From Sipunculus nudus (taxonomy: Eukaryota > Annelida > Sipuncula > Golfingiida > Sipunculidae): a stretch of 64,000 bases of DNA. Position numbers and translations under genes: made by a program. The notes under the pieces are model-generated. The model was not told the DNA's origin. It worked only from the letters and a program-made list of their open reading frames with translations, and did not search any database. The stretch lies in assembly GCA_026874595.1 (NCBI GenBank), contig CM049306.1, positions 56,605,519 to 56,669,518 of the forward strand, read 5' to 3'. This document shows positions 22,446 through 35,125 of the stretch, piece after piece (positions within the stretch are counted from its first letter, which is position 1; every line of letters starts with the position of its first letter).

Positions 22446-25400
22446 ACTGGTACTTCATGTTTTTTTATTAGAATTTCCAACAAGTGATTTTCTTTTACAG
22501 TTCCAATGGCTTTTATTAAATTGTTGATGCCAGGATGAAAAATTAGTAATTACATCAGTGTCTTTCAGTGATGACTCTCTATGATATCTGAGTAATTGTG
22601 ACTGTTTTAAGTCATTGACACACCACAAGACAACAGACAGCCTTCTAATTGATACTTTATGGAATCCCCAGTGTCAAATTTTAGGTCAGTTCATCAAATC
22701 TTCGAAGATAAAGACATTTTCTGTTTTAAGGAATAGGTTTCAGTTTTACAGAAAAAAATCATTTTCTATATTTATGTTCCCCTATCTTCAATCAGTGCCA
22801 TAACAAAAGCTTTGAGTATATTAAGTAAAATAATGTTTTTGCAAATCATATTGCAGACCAAATTAATCTGCCAGCTATAGCACCAAGAAACAGTTATTAA
22901 CTCTATAATTACATGACAGAAGACTAGCTCAGGAGAATAGATAAGATATGAATTTTAGTTAGACTATTGGCACAACATTCAGAATCATTTTTCTTGTGAA
23001 GAAAGATTTATCACACAGTTTTAAAATATGTCCAGCAGCCATTTTCTGCCACCATAAGAAGATTGTTTCATTTATCTTTGTGTATGTTGGTAAGCAGAAA
23101 TAACACTGGAAGAAGCCAATATGTCTTGCCATACTCTCATGCTGATAAGTCCTGCACAGTCTCAACTTCAGGAACCCTTACAGACCCATATATGAAAGTC
23201 TGCAGACGTTTTCAGGATAGGTAGCTATATTAATAAAGTATAGAAGTCTAGAGGTCTAGATACAATGTGTTCAGACTGCCCATTTCCATGCTTCTTTGTT
23301 GCTTCTTTGTTGCTGTAATCTTCATTAAAAATTCTAGATTATAATTGAACTGATGACCCTAACATGGAACCTGATAACCCAAATAATTTAACAGCATCAT
23401 TTACTCAGTATGTCTGAGTATTCATTCATAAAAATCTTCATATATTAATGTTATCTTGTGTTTGCAAATTTCCAAATTTGTCCTATGCATGATATGTATG
23501 ATTATGACAGTAAAATTAAAAATTATTTGTAATATGACTTTTTGGTAGTATGTTCAAATTAGGGCTGTAAAGATCTATCATTTACATCAGAATCAATACC
23601 TCAATTATTTGATATACAGTAAACAAAAACCCACAGTTCTTCTTTGTTATATAGGAAAAGAAACAATCTTTCTTTTACAAAATTCAGTGTTAACTGCTCC
23701 ATTGCCATTGCACTTCAGGAATCATCAAACATCTAAAGGAATCCCATCTTTAAGAATGCCTTTCAACTTATTTCTGACCAATGACATTTCACCTTTCATG
23801 CCTTGCATGGCTTTTAGAAACTTATTGAATTCAGACCTGATTTTTCATTGGATAAATGAACATCATCAACATATTTATACAATGACACAGTACAATACAG
23901 AATTTGACATTGTTTTCTGATGTATTGGGGAACTGTTACCTCAAATATAATAACCTGGTATATTCATCATAGGCCTCACTAGAACTTTGTACAACAGCTT
24001 AGTATCAGTGTTACCTTTATATTCATACCTAAGGTATTCCTAAATTTGTTGATTATGTTATTTATATTGTTAAAATTGTATTTTATATTTGATTCAATGC
24101 ATAAAATATTTTACACCAATACATGTGAGTGGGTTTCACAGGTTCAGCTTGCTAAACATGAAAGTACACTAACACACTGTGTATGATTTTTGTCATAGAA
24201 ACAGTTATTAATTCACTTATTGTATAGCAGATTAAAAAAATAGCAAATATTGTTTATAATGTGTATATTTTTGTGCTGTATATTGGTATCTATATATAGA
24301 TGTCTAATAATAGATAATCTATAAATAGATATGGATTTATTATTTTCCACCATCATATTGTGATGTTACTAGGGAATTAATTTTAACATTATCATCTTGT
24401 TTTTTAAAGCCCACTTAATTTTGTATCATATATTATTGGTGCATTGTCATTAATTAAAACAATGTAGAAGTTCATAATTTGTGGTAACATGTGTGTCTGT
24501 CAACAGCTTTAGTGCATGCAAGGCATTTAAACTAGCTGCAAGGTTGGGTCTGTGTTTTATTTTAAATGCATCCTTGGTCAGTAGTTTTCTCATCTGACCT
24601 GGCATGAATAGCTGATTATCACATTTTTCACTTATTTAATTAGGAACACACTGCAGTTTACTTAAGTTGTTTAAACTTGCACGTAAGGTTGGAAAGTTAT
24701 CAATAGAAATTCATGACTTAAGAAGCAAGAACATTAATTACACATTCTGCCATATACTGAATGTCACAGAACCACAAATTGACACTTGCACAGAAATGGC
24801 TGGTGTTCTTTTCCTTAACACAGTAATCATTCCAGCGCTAGTTTCGGGTTCTGTATCTTAAAATTGCAGCAAACGGTGTCCAAACCAATTGTCAGAGCTG
24901 TCTAGTGTTTGCTAGAAAATTGCCATCCTAAAGGCAGATGTTCAAACTCGGAGACTTCTCTGTATAATGATGATTACTCAATATAACTTGAAGAGAAGAT
25001 TAAATGCTATGAATGGAAACAAATTTAATGTAAAACATGAAAAATATTATAAGCACTATTTATAAACATGAAGAACTACTTCCAGCTTATGCATAATGTG
25101 TCACTGGTGAGACAATCAATCTACCGGTAGGTGTAGTTCAATCTAGAATAACTTTATTTTCATGCTGACATACTTTGTTCTGTATCAGGCTTAATACTAT
25201 CATCCTCATCAGAGCTTGAGCCAAACATTCCTAGACAGTTCCAAATTACCATTCCATGTCTTGGTGTATTGCATGGAAATGTTTCATGTTGAATCTGTTA
25301 AATCAAACCCCTACAATTAGTTATTTTATGTTTGTAATTTAGACCAGGGTCTGTTGAACACAAACAGCAATCCAAGATAACCAAATATCAAAGGGTTGCT

Positions 25401-25810
25401 TTGATTTTCTGGGTTCAGTCAGGCCTAAGATTTTGTAATTTACAGCAGCATAGGAACTGTGGGCAGTGGTTTGAGATTCGTTGAACATGCATGTATTGCT
25501 TTGGTAGAATTATTATATTTTCCCATGTTCCAAATTGATTTGATGTCACCATAAACATGCCAATAAGGAGAAATTTCTAGGTATTAAATACATTCCTGTG
25601 TCAATTATTTCGGAAAGTTTGATGGCATGCCTGGCTTGTGCGTCATGATATAAGAAATTCTGGCTTTTCCTCCAAATGCCATGTTTGCCATAACTTAATT
25701 AGACAGCTTGTTTTTCCTTATTGAATTAAGAATCCAAAGGTCACAACAAGAGAGATTTTACAAGTTGTAATAGTTTACCAGTTGCAGTGTGTGTATTTAT
25801 CATGGTATAA
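22446..25810. other. Intergenic AT-rich stretch, nothing recognised
   Basis: No exon, RNA gene or repeat family was identified. A TAGGGCTGTAA start at 23560 resembles some hAT-type ends, but no matching right end was seen. Small frames (23609-23920 and others) have no recognisable domains. Confidence 0.5.
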
Positions 25811-26114
25811 GGCCAAAAAAAAATAAAAGGTATGATTCTCAGACACCTTCCGCATCAATTTTAACACCCCACTATCAAACATTTTTATTTTGATTTTCAT
25901 CTTTCAAGAAGATAGAATAATACAATTTTGATCAGATTTCATGTCTTATGTAGTGCTTTTACATGTTTAGGAAAAAAATTCTGTTATTTTCATGCTTTCC
26001 CAGATCATATGACATTTTTATCGAAACATACAGAAAAAGGTAAAAAAATATAATATCCCCAGCCTGCACTGATTTCTGAAAAAAATGTGCCTGGAACCAA
26101 AATTTCTTTTGCCC
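25811..26114 (+). mobile_element. Tourist-like MITE, copy 1 (diverged)
   Basis: About 304 bp, from GGCCAAAAAAAA with AAGGTATGATTCTCAGACAC inside the left terminus to GTGCCTGGAACCAAAATTTC ending GCCC. The TIRs are recognisably those of copies 2 and 3 but eroded. Left flank is TAA and right flank TTA. Shares AAGAAGATA, CATATGACATTTTTATC and GAAACATAC interior blocks with the other copies. Non-coding. Confidence 0.8.
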
Positions 26115-26635
26115 TTACCTGTGTGTTTCTCTTCAGGAAACTGTGGTTCTAAAACCTTGAATATAAAAATTGTATCTGATGCTGTAATTACATATGAAAA
26201 GCTTAACTTTAACTAAAAGTAAATATCAGTTTTGCATGACAAAGTCCTCTGTTATGAGAACATATGACATTTCCACAGGTCCTATTATTAAACCACAGGG
26301 GTTGGTTGTAGTATTAGTACAATTTACATTAACATATGTTGTATGTCAAAAAACTAGAATTTATTTTTGTCAGTTTGTGGAACTTGTTAAAGAAGACTTA
26401 ATTTTTCTTGATGAATGTTTTCAGAACTTGGAAACAAGTGGCATTGAATATGTAAATCATAAATCCATGTGCTCAATACATATATAGACTTATTTCTAGT
26501 TCTGTCATGACTGGTGAATGATATTATAAAAAAGATGATTAACAGTAAAATTTTAATCAAGCTTGTGACAGCAGTCCTGATTATTATTCCTCTCTGCATA
26601 TTATGTGGGGTAAAGCATATAAAGCAGCCAAGGTG

Positions 26636-26636
<1 letters not shown>

Positions 26637-26671
<35 letters not shown>
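26637..26671. repeat. (TA)n microsatellite
   Basis: About 17 uninterrupted TA dinucleotides. Confidence 0.95.
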
Positions 26672-26673
<2 letters not shown>

Positions 26674-26951
26674 AAACTACATTTTTTAAATGTTTCTCAA
26701 TAGATAAGATATATAAGTTTCTGTTCCTACTTGGTTGCCAAAATTTGAGCTGCCAAAACTGTATTGTGTGTTAGTTTGCTGAAATTGCAGTCTTTATGTT
26801 TTATAAGTAAAATATTTTTTTTTTCAATTTTTATTGGATCTCATTATAAAAACCGGGTTTGATCACTGAAATTCAGTTTACACAAATACTAATAATACCA
26901 TAATCAGTTTTATTCAAGTAACTTGTAAGGCAGCTTGACCGGTTCCAGTTA

Positions 26952-27288
26952 GGCCAAAAAAAATTAAAGGTATGGTTCTCAGGCACCGCCCGCATCAATT
27001 TATAACCCCTGCATCAAAAATTTTTATTTTGATTTTCACTAAAAACTTTCCAATTTTGAGCTGCTGCCGCTCCGACATTTCTTTCAAGAAGATAAAACCA
27101 TACAATTTCCTTTTTTTTGTAGTGCTTTTACTTATTTAGCAAAATAAAACTGTTATTTTCATGCTTTTCCCTTTTCATTTGACATTTTTATCGAAACATA
27201 CAAAAAAAATTAAGCTTAAAAAAGCGCCCGCCCGCACTGATTTCTGAATAAAAGTGCCTGAGAACCATACCTTTTTTTTATTTTGGCC
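26952..27288 (+). mobile_element. Tourist-like (PIF/Harbinger) MITE, copy 2, intact
   Basis: A 337-bp element starting GGCCAAAAAA and ending TTTTGGCC, with inner inverted segments AAGGTATGGTTCTCAGGCAC / GTGCCTGAGAACCATACCTT. It is flanked by direct TTA at 26949-26951 and 27289-27291. A 3-bp TTA/TAA duplication with GG-starting TIRs is the signature of PIF/Harbinger-derived Tourist-like MITEs. It encodes nothing. Sister copies lie at 25811, 52434, 53517 (partial), 58497 (inverted) and 59197 (split). Confidence 0.9.
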
Positions 27289-28120
27289 TTACATCTGTTT
27301 AATTTTGTTTGGTTGAGATACCATAGTAACCATTATGGTGTCTTGATGGTTACCATAACACTTGGGTATACTCAAAAACTGTTATTTGCAAACATGATGA
27401 AAATTTTGACCCTGAGTTAATATGACAGCATCATCAAAATATGTTTGAAATGTTGCACAAGCCACATTTTTTTATTTCTATAATAGGAAGAGAAAGTGTG
27501 ATTGTATCCTAATTTGAAACAAGCTGCTTGGATACTCATTTCAGGAAATACTCTGGGAAACACGGATCATCAGGGTTTTCAAAACCTCATGGAAACGATT
27601 GAAATCAATAAATGTATGGAAAACAAAGCAAAGACTCATGGTCTCTGCGCATGTGAAGCTTACGAATGATATTTTGTCATATGCATATCTTTTGAATTTT
27701 CATTGTTTTTTTTTTTTTTTTTTACTCTGAAGTTTTGACTGTTGATGCTGAAATGATACTGAAATAAGAAAGTCTTTAAAACAAAAATTCTGTCTTCAAA
27801 CAGTTGTGTAGAACTAAAGATGAACATTCCATACTTTGATAACTTATAGCAGCAATGACTGATAATCAAATGCCATATGATTATCTGTATAACAGGAGTA
27901 GGATGACTAATTTTCCACATTGTTTGCTTGCTATTATATTAACCAGTGTATCTAGAATGTGATTGCCCTCAGGTGTAATTGTCTGGTGCGGCTTTGTATT
28001 GTAAGAGCCCTTTGCATCATTGTTCCTGTGACGTAATTGTGCATTAAAAAAATTTACCATATGCCAATGGCTGTGCACCAAAGAACATGAGTATTCATAT
28101 GTCCCAGCCACAATTTCGAG
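27289..28120. other. AT-rich intergenic stretch
   Basis: No gene recognised. Contains a T18-20 run near 27706-27724. Minus-strand frames across it (27660-27920 and 27881-28111) have no recognisable domain. Confidence 0.5.
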
Positions 28121-30813
28121 TCAAAACTGCGTACAGCAAAGAGTGGATATATTAACACGAATGACCAAAGGGTCACTTGTGACTTTTTTCAATTACCATT
28201 TTGTAGCCTATATTGACCATTCATCAACATCATGGCTGTCTGAGGTATTTTTTCTTTGGATGTGCCAGCGAGTAGAAAATCTGAGAAGGGGTGCTCATAC
28301 TGACAGGAAGGGGTGTATATAGGAATTAATCAATTTCCATCATGCATCATGCCCAGGAACCAAGTCTGGTAAAGATTTATTTTATATGTACCTACATGAG
28401 GTAATAACCAGGGGGCCAGTGTTAGTGTAGGCAAGGTAGGATTCAGCTAGAAGATGCTCCGACTCCAATTACATTCCTGTATCGTATTTGCCGTCCTCTG
28501 TAGAAAACATCCGTTCATGAGCCTTTGAGCTGAACGTACTTAGATCACTATGTTTTACAGGGCTACCAGATTATAAGCATTGTTTCCATATGAGTATTCC
28601 CGGGAATGTCATATGAAGCAGTGAGAAATAGGTTCTGGTGTAATCAAACACATTTAGAGTTCTGACCTGAACAACTATGCCTGTTAATGGGTCCTATATA
28701 TTAGAGACTCCGAAAGGACATCAGAACAGAACTACTAGTGGAGCAGTGACGTGCCAAAGCTAGTTCAGTATCACCAGATCCTAAACCCTGCCTTTACGAG
28801 CACTGATGGGTGGTTTTTGTATATATGTTCGAGTGATTTCCTACTGTTACTCGAGAAAGAGCACTGTTACAGTGCATGTATATTCGCCGCTCTGAGTCTG
28901 CCTATTAACAGTTCAGCATGTTGGTTGTCCGTGTAAGATTGAATGATCGTCAAGCAATGTTCCCCTTGTTGGTAACCAGATATATAAGGGTACAATAAAG
29001 TTCTTATCATGTTTGTTCTTGTATAATTGCTTGTTTGGCTTTTCTTTTGAATGAAGAGAAAACTGAGCAAAAGAGGATGCCTGTGTCAAAATAAAATGGG
29101 CAAATGTGGATCTTTTTACTGAATATATTACTGTTGTTTGTTGCTAATCCAGAATGATGGAGATATTAAATGAATGTGTTGGCGTTGTTATGTACTTGCC
29201 TGTGGCGTCATCCACGATACTTGTCCAAATGTTTGTCCCACTAGTGAAAGGAGAGAGTGCCAAAGTAGTTAATTCTTTTGACGAGGAACTGCAGAATAAA
29301 GGACCACATTTTTGGATTGAACAAAAAAATAAATATATATATATTAAGAAACCGCAGTGTCCATTGATCGTAGCGAGGTTTTAGGGTAATAGAGGAAACG
29401 CATCTGTGAATAGGAATTATGAGTTTCTTCATCTAAATGTAGGTGGAAATCGTCGTCGTTCTGTGCTCCTAAGAGGGAGGTACTAGAAGTGACTCTCCCA
29501 GACCGCAGCATAGGTAACCAACCACCTAACGGGCAGACGTGTCATATTTAGTTGCCCGTTTTGGCTACAACCCCGCTTACCGGTTTTTTGTGAGGCATCT
29601 TGCAAAAGGTATCATGTGTTTCACCAGAGTGCTGTTTAATCCAGCTTCACAAATGACATTTACACTTGCGAAATGTAAAGTGAATGTTAGTAACAAGATA
29701 CAACGTCGTAAATTGACAAATGATTAGAGTCCAGAATCGAGAAAGGTATTTTCAAAATACTTAACTGTCTGTGATGCATTCAAGTCTAACCCCCTGAAGG
29801 TGCAATCGTTCAGAAACTTCAGATCATACCTGAAACATGAAGGATTCCCGCCGTTCTGTAAGATGGCTGAAGGATGCTCCTTAAAGCTCCCAACAGGTGC
29901 CACTGGACTTTAGTTACACTCAGACTTGGAGGAATAGTTCACATAAACTTGCCATGTTCCCCGACTGAGACGGGCTGTTGATGTAATGACTGTAATTTGT
30001 GAAAGGAGTGTCAACTCATGACTACGATTACACACAATCTGGATAGGTTAATTGTGGATGCGAATGAAAGACTGAGCCACCGGCAATCGCATGACTTTTA
30101 CTGAGCATCACCGGATGGTGCTGCCAGTGAAATAAACGTCCGATGATATTCACAAATAAACTGCATTTATCCCAATTCGAATCAGATTCCATGAAGTGTA
30201 TCAAAACAGTTTAATCATTAATGTAATATGGGATTAAACATGTAGAGAAAAGTTGTACGGCCGAATCCAGGTTAGGGGATTTACGTTCTCAAACGCATTC
30301 TATAAAGTGGGTTGAAACAGGTGATCTTTCGCGAACCGCTGCAGGCATAATGTATAAATCCATGAATCAGTGCAGTTGGAAAACTCATTTTCTAAACCAG
30401 AAGTCAAGGGCGGATGCTTTCCAAGTAATCTTTGGAATGCGAAGAGAAAAAACAAACGTCGAACAGAATTTTCTTACATCATATGAAATGGATTACTCCA
30501 TTTGCCCAGTTCTGCCACCATGTTGTAATCAGTATTTTGCTTTGAAACATTGCTGTCATTCAGAGGTCGGACATTGTCACATATAAGCTGGGTATGTTGT
30601 TCTCTCAGTACTTCTTATGTATTACCTCGATGAATAACGCTTAAGAACTTTCCTTTGTCATCTTTCTGGGTTGAAGAAATTGTTATCACGTGTTGAGTTT
30701 GATAAGCTTCTTATGTCCCATTATTATGAATTCCATAAATGTAGTTATCCTTAACTAACTTAACACTGCCGGTCAGTTAATAATAAAAGCTGCACCAAAA
30801 AAAAAAAAAAAAA
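28120..30813 (+). other. Possible retroposed transcript ending in poly(A)
   Basis: This stretch looks less AT-rich than its surroundings and has none of the window's repeat families. It ends with AATAAA (30782-30787), 9 further nt, and a pure A17 run (30797-30813), the arrangement expected where a polyadenylated RNA was reverse transcribed and inserted. The 5' end is not defined and no target duplication was found. Frames at 28751-28936, 29539-29727 and 30350-30586 are not recognised, so if retroposed, the source may be a non-coding RNA, a 3' UTR or a decayed coding gene. A genomically encoded A-run beside a chance AATAAA is the alternative. Confidence 0.35.
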
Positions 30814-32430
30814 CTTAGCCTGGAACAATGATCTTCGGTATCTTCTATTTTATACATTTCACATCTTCTACTGATATATATTTTACATCGAGATGCTTAA
30901 TGAAGCGGCAGCCGTCGAGGTTTATGGGGTCTAAGAAACCTCTTTTCAAACAGTATGAGACAATAAGCATGAGAATCATGAAGAATGCATTTATTTCAAC
31001 AGGAAATTCTGTTTAAGCTTTCTACTTTTCGAGGTTGGTCTGCTACGCCGGCTTTCATATCCTTTACCTATCTTACACAGACTTGCATCTCGTACCACCT
31101 TTCTATAATATGTGTAAATGCCCGTTGCACTCGAAGTTTCTAAAGGGAAAATTCTATACTTGACCTTTCTGTGAGGCAAAAGGTTTTGTGTCATCAGTAC
31201 AAGTTAAAAAAAAACACCACAGTGGTCGGGGAATCCAAAAAGACTTGTATGACGAATGACGTTCGTTTTTACCCCCCAAAATTTCAACATCTCTTCTATT
31301 ATTTTCTGGTGTTCATACTGAATTCAAAGCTCTCAGTTGCCTGGAGTATCCAAACTTGACGGATCAAACCATGAACAGAATATTTTTGTCACGTTTCATC
31401 CCAATTATTAAAAGAAGCGTTTATAAGGAGAGCTTTAACTGAATATGGAACACCCAATCTGCAGATCTTTTATCTCGATTCCTAACCTATAATCGCCGAT
31501 GGCTTTTTAGGGAAAACAGCATTTTTCCACGTGGAAGGGACCTAGAAAGGTGGCCTTTTCAAACTCATCTCAGTCACACTATTTAGGTCGGCACGGTCGT
31601 AAGTTAAACGCTACGTGCGGGTCGCAATCCCTTTGAAAGGAGTTGAGATATGCTGAAAATCAGGATCACCAAAGACTTCGTGTGGTCATGCCCAGCGTTG
31701 CCCTTCTTTAAATGCGACCAGAATTTGGGTTGCATGTTCTCACTTCAAAAAAAAGTCAACTAGGGCCACATCCGAAAAAAAATGTTTGGTAAAATTTATA
31801 AAGTTGTAGCGGGAAAGAACTGTTGACTCACGAGGAGTCAATCCTGACAGCCATGTAGAACCTTGACACCCTCGTTTTTACTAACAGCAGAGCCAACAAT
31901 TCGGCTTTTTACCAGATCCTTCAGCTTCCCAAAACAACGAGTCATCACTTGCAGAGACTGGCAAATTCAGTGAGTGAAAAACCGGCTTATATCCAAAATA
32001 ATGGTCTAGATGCTCTAGCTTTATCCGTAATACTTCGGCATTTCGTTGAAAGCCTCCGGGGGGGGGGGGGGGGGGGGCAAGAACTGGTACAGTCTATCAC
32101 GCAGTTACTCTAAAATATCTCAACATAAGAAGTCCATGCTGAATGTACCGGAACCCTCCAATACGGAAGACCAGTTGACAGACAGTGGACTATCTGGTAT
32201 CTGTCCTTATGTAGGACAGGTTGATTCGGGGAGAGGGCCCAGAGAAGAAGAGGACACATTCGTATACCAGGAAAACAGGAAAAAGCCGTTTATACAGTCA
32301 GCATGTCTTAACCATCAAGAACACCATCCAGCTGCCCAAGGACCAACTCGAACAGACCAGAAACAGGAATTATATCCACAGGCATTTGAAAGCCACGGTG
32401 GAGTAAACCATGCTCTTGGTTTGGTCTTTT
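30814..32430. other. Intergenic stretch without recognised gene
   Basis: Mixed-composition DNA with no exon or repeat recognised, except the G20 run at 32058-32077. A 132-codon frame (32046-32444) spans that run and has no recognised domain. Confidence 0.45.
32058..32077 (+). repeat. G20 homopolymer
   Basis: Twenty consecutive G residues, able to form quadruplex structure and prone to length change or assembly error. Confidence 0.95.
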
Positions 32431-33204
32431 TAGCGAACCTGTGAGCTTATGCGATGGCGCAGCTTCGTCCGTCAGCCGTCCGCCGTCCAGGGCTGGCTTT
32501 CCGCCGTCCATGGCTGTAAGTCAGAAACTGTCGGAGCTAGCAGCTCCAAAATACATGTAAGAATTCGTCACATGTGAAACTTGGTGCCCTGGAGCTTATT
32601 ATTGGGTATCTGCATTAATTTAGATTTTATAGAGAAAAAGCTTAAAAACCTTTAAAAATCTTCTACTCTGAAACTGTCCAGCCCAATTGTCCAATATTTC
32701 ACAGAAATGATCTCTGGAACAATCTCTCTCAAGTTTGTTCGAATGGTTCCAGTTCTTAGATTTTTGGCCGAGTTACAGGAGGTTGAACTTAGTCATCTGT
32801 CCAAAAAAGCACACTAAAATTAAAATCTCAGAAATGGCTAGAGCTAAAATGACCAAATTTTATACCAATGTTTGTCACATATGTCATATCTGATTTTGAG
32901 GTATTGGTGGCGCCACCTACATTGACGTGTTTTTTACAAGCGAAAATGTAATTTTAAACTCTTCTAGCTTATACACTGATTTATGATGAAACTGTTTAGC
33001 TGATTGTTTAAACTTTACAAGAATTATTCTATGGTAGGGTTCTGTCTGCCAGTTTTATAAGAATAGATTGGGTAAATACAGTTTAAAAAAGAAGCATTGT
33101 AGCCAATTGAAAAAGGCTTTCTGTATTTGAAAACAGATTTGACTTCATGCAACCAAGTACAAACAGGTGGGGTCCAGACATCACCATGGCAACTGACCTG
33201 GCTC

Positions 33205-33226
33205 GGGGGGGGGGGGGGGTGGGGGG
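33205..33226 (+). repeat. G15-T-G6 run inside family A
   Basis: The homologous position in the copy at ~810-822 reads CTCTGGCAGGTGTC, so the G tract expanded after the copies diverged or is a sequencing/assembly artefact. Confidence 0.8.
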
Positions 33227-33389
33227 TGTCTAGACAATGTGTCTAGACGTCTAGACACAGCGTCTAGACGTCTGGATACAATGTTTAGATGCAGAATTCC
33301 GAGATTATTGGAACTATATCTTTCAACTGTTTGAAAAAATCGGGTTTATCATCAGGTCACATGTGAACTGCTGCGCCTTCATTTTTTGG

Positions 33390-35125
33390 TTGACCTCTGA
33401 CCTTTCCTTGCTGCCCAGTGTCCATTTGTGCGTCTGTTTCCACACATAAACCCACATATTTCGGGAACCGTTTGACCGATCAGGCTAAAAATTTTGCACA
33501 AATGTAGCCCTTTGATAGCTTTATAACATACACTAAAAATGGTGGCGCCACCTGCAACCATTTTTGCACAGCGTCCATCTGTTCATCTCCCTTGGGATAA
33601 TATTACTTATATCTCAGCAGTGGTTTGACTTATCCACCTGAAATTTTGCAGGTTAATACATCCTGGACAGCTTTCTCGATTTTATGACAGGTGGAGCCAC
33701 CTACATTCACATTTACTCTGCAGACATCCAAGCTCATATCTCAGGAACCGTTTGACCGATTGGGCCAAAATTGTGCATGTGTATAGATCTTACATAGCTC
33801 TTCATCATAGGCAAAACTGGTGGTGCCACCTGCAACCACTTATGCACAGTGTCCATCTGTTCATCTGCCTTTGGATAAAATCACTCATATCTCAGCAGTG
33901 GTTTGACTTATCAACCTGAAATTTTGTAGTTTTATACATCATGGACAGGTTTCTCGATTTTATGACAGGTGTCGTAACCTACATTCACATTTACTCTGCA
34001 GACATCCAAGCTCATATCTCGGGAACCGTTTGACCGATTAGGCCAAAATTTTGCATGTGTATAGATCTCACATAGCTCTTAATCATAGGCAAAACTGGTG
34101 GCGCCACCTGCAACCACTTATGCACAGCATCCATCTGTTCATCTGCCTTTGGATAATATCACTCATATCTCAGCAGTGGTTTGACTTATCCACCTGAAAT
34201 TTTGCAGGTTTATACATCCTAGACAGCTTTCTCGATTTTATAACAGGTGGCGCCACCTACATTCACATTTACACTGCAGACATCCAAGCTCATATCTCAG
34301 GAACCATTTGACTGATTGGGCAAAAAGTTTGCACGTTTATAGATCTTATATAGCTCTTCATCATAGGCGAAACTGGTTGTGCCATCTGCAACCACTAATG
34401 CACAGCGTCCATCTGTTCATCTGCCTTGGAATAAAAATTGTTCATATCTCAGCAGTGTTTTGACTTATCCACCTGAAATTTTGCAGGTTTATACATCATG
34501 GACAGGTTTCTCGATTTTATGACAGGTGGCGCCACCTACATTCACATTTACTCTGCAGACATCTAAGCTCATATCTCGGGAACCGTTTCACCGATTGGGC
34601 CAAAATTTTGCATGTGTATAGATCTCACATAGCTCTTCATCATAGGCAAAACTGGTGGTGCCACCTGCAACCATATATGCACAGCATCCATCTGTTCATC
34701 TGCCTTGGGTTAAAATCACTCGTATCTCAGCAGTGGTTTGACTTATCCACCTGAAATTTTGCAGGTATTTTACATTCTTGGCAGCTTTCTCGATTTTATG
34801 ACAGGTGTCGCCACCTACATTCACATTTACTCTGCAGACATCCAAGCTCATATCTCGGGAACCGTTTCACCGTTTGGGCCAAAATTTTGCATGTGTATAG
34901 ATCTCACATAGCTCTTGGCGCCACCTGCAACCACTTATGCACAGCATCCATCTGTTGATCTGCCTTGGGATAAAATCACTCATATCTCGGCAGTGGTTTG
35001 ACTTATCCACCTGAAATTTTGCAGGTTTATACATCCTGGACAAATTTTCTCGATTTTATGACAGGTGGCACCACCTACATTCACGTTTTAGCTGCAGACA
35101 TCCATGCTAATATGCAACACACCAC
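33390..35125 (+). repeat. 278-bp dimeric tandem array, about six units
   Basis: The marker CATCCAAGCTCATATC (or variant) starts at 33725, 34003, 34281, 34560, 34839 and 35099: periods of 278, 278, 279, 279 and 260 bp. The last step is short because of a ~19-bp deletion near 34915. Each unit is a dimer of two related halves. One has CACCTGCAACCA...CAGCGTCCATCTGTTC; the other has CACCTACATTCAC...CTGCAGACATCC. Each half opens with a GGTGG(C/T)GCCACC-type box. Diverged copies of the same array lie at 1190-1850 and, inverted, 45890-46480. Confidence 0.95.

Noticed and set aside
32046-32444. 132-codon plus-strand frame
   Set aside because: It begins in the G20 run, runs into the family A head, has no recognisable domain, and no splice structure supports it.
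32906-32917. TGGCGCCA within the palindrome considered as a tRNA-Lys primer-binding site of a retrovirus-like element
   Set aside because: The match stops after 7-8 bases, and no LTRs or gag/pol frames are present nearby.
33390-35125. Regularly spaced repeats considered as a CRISPR array
   Set aside because: Units are 278 bp dimers with no short repeat/unique spacer pattern, in a eukaryotic genome.
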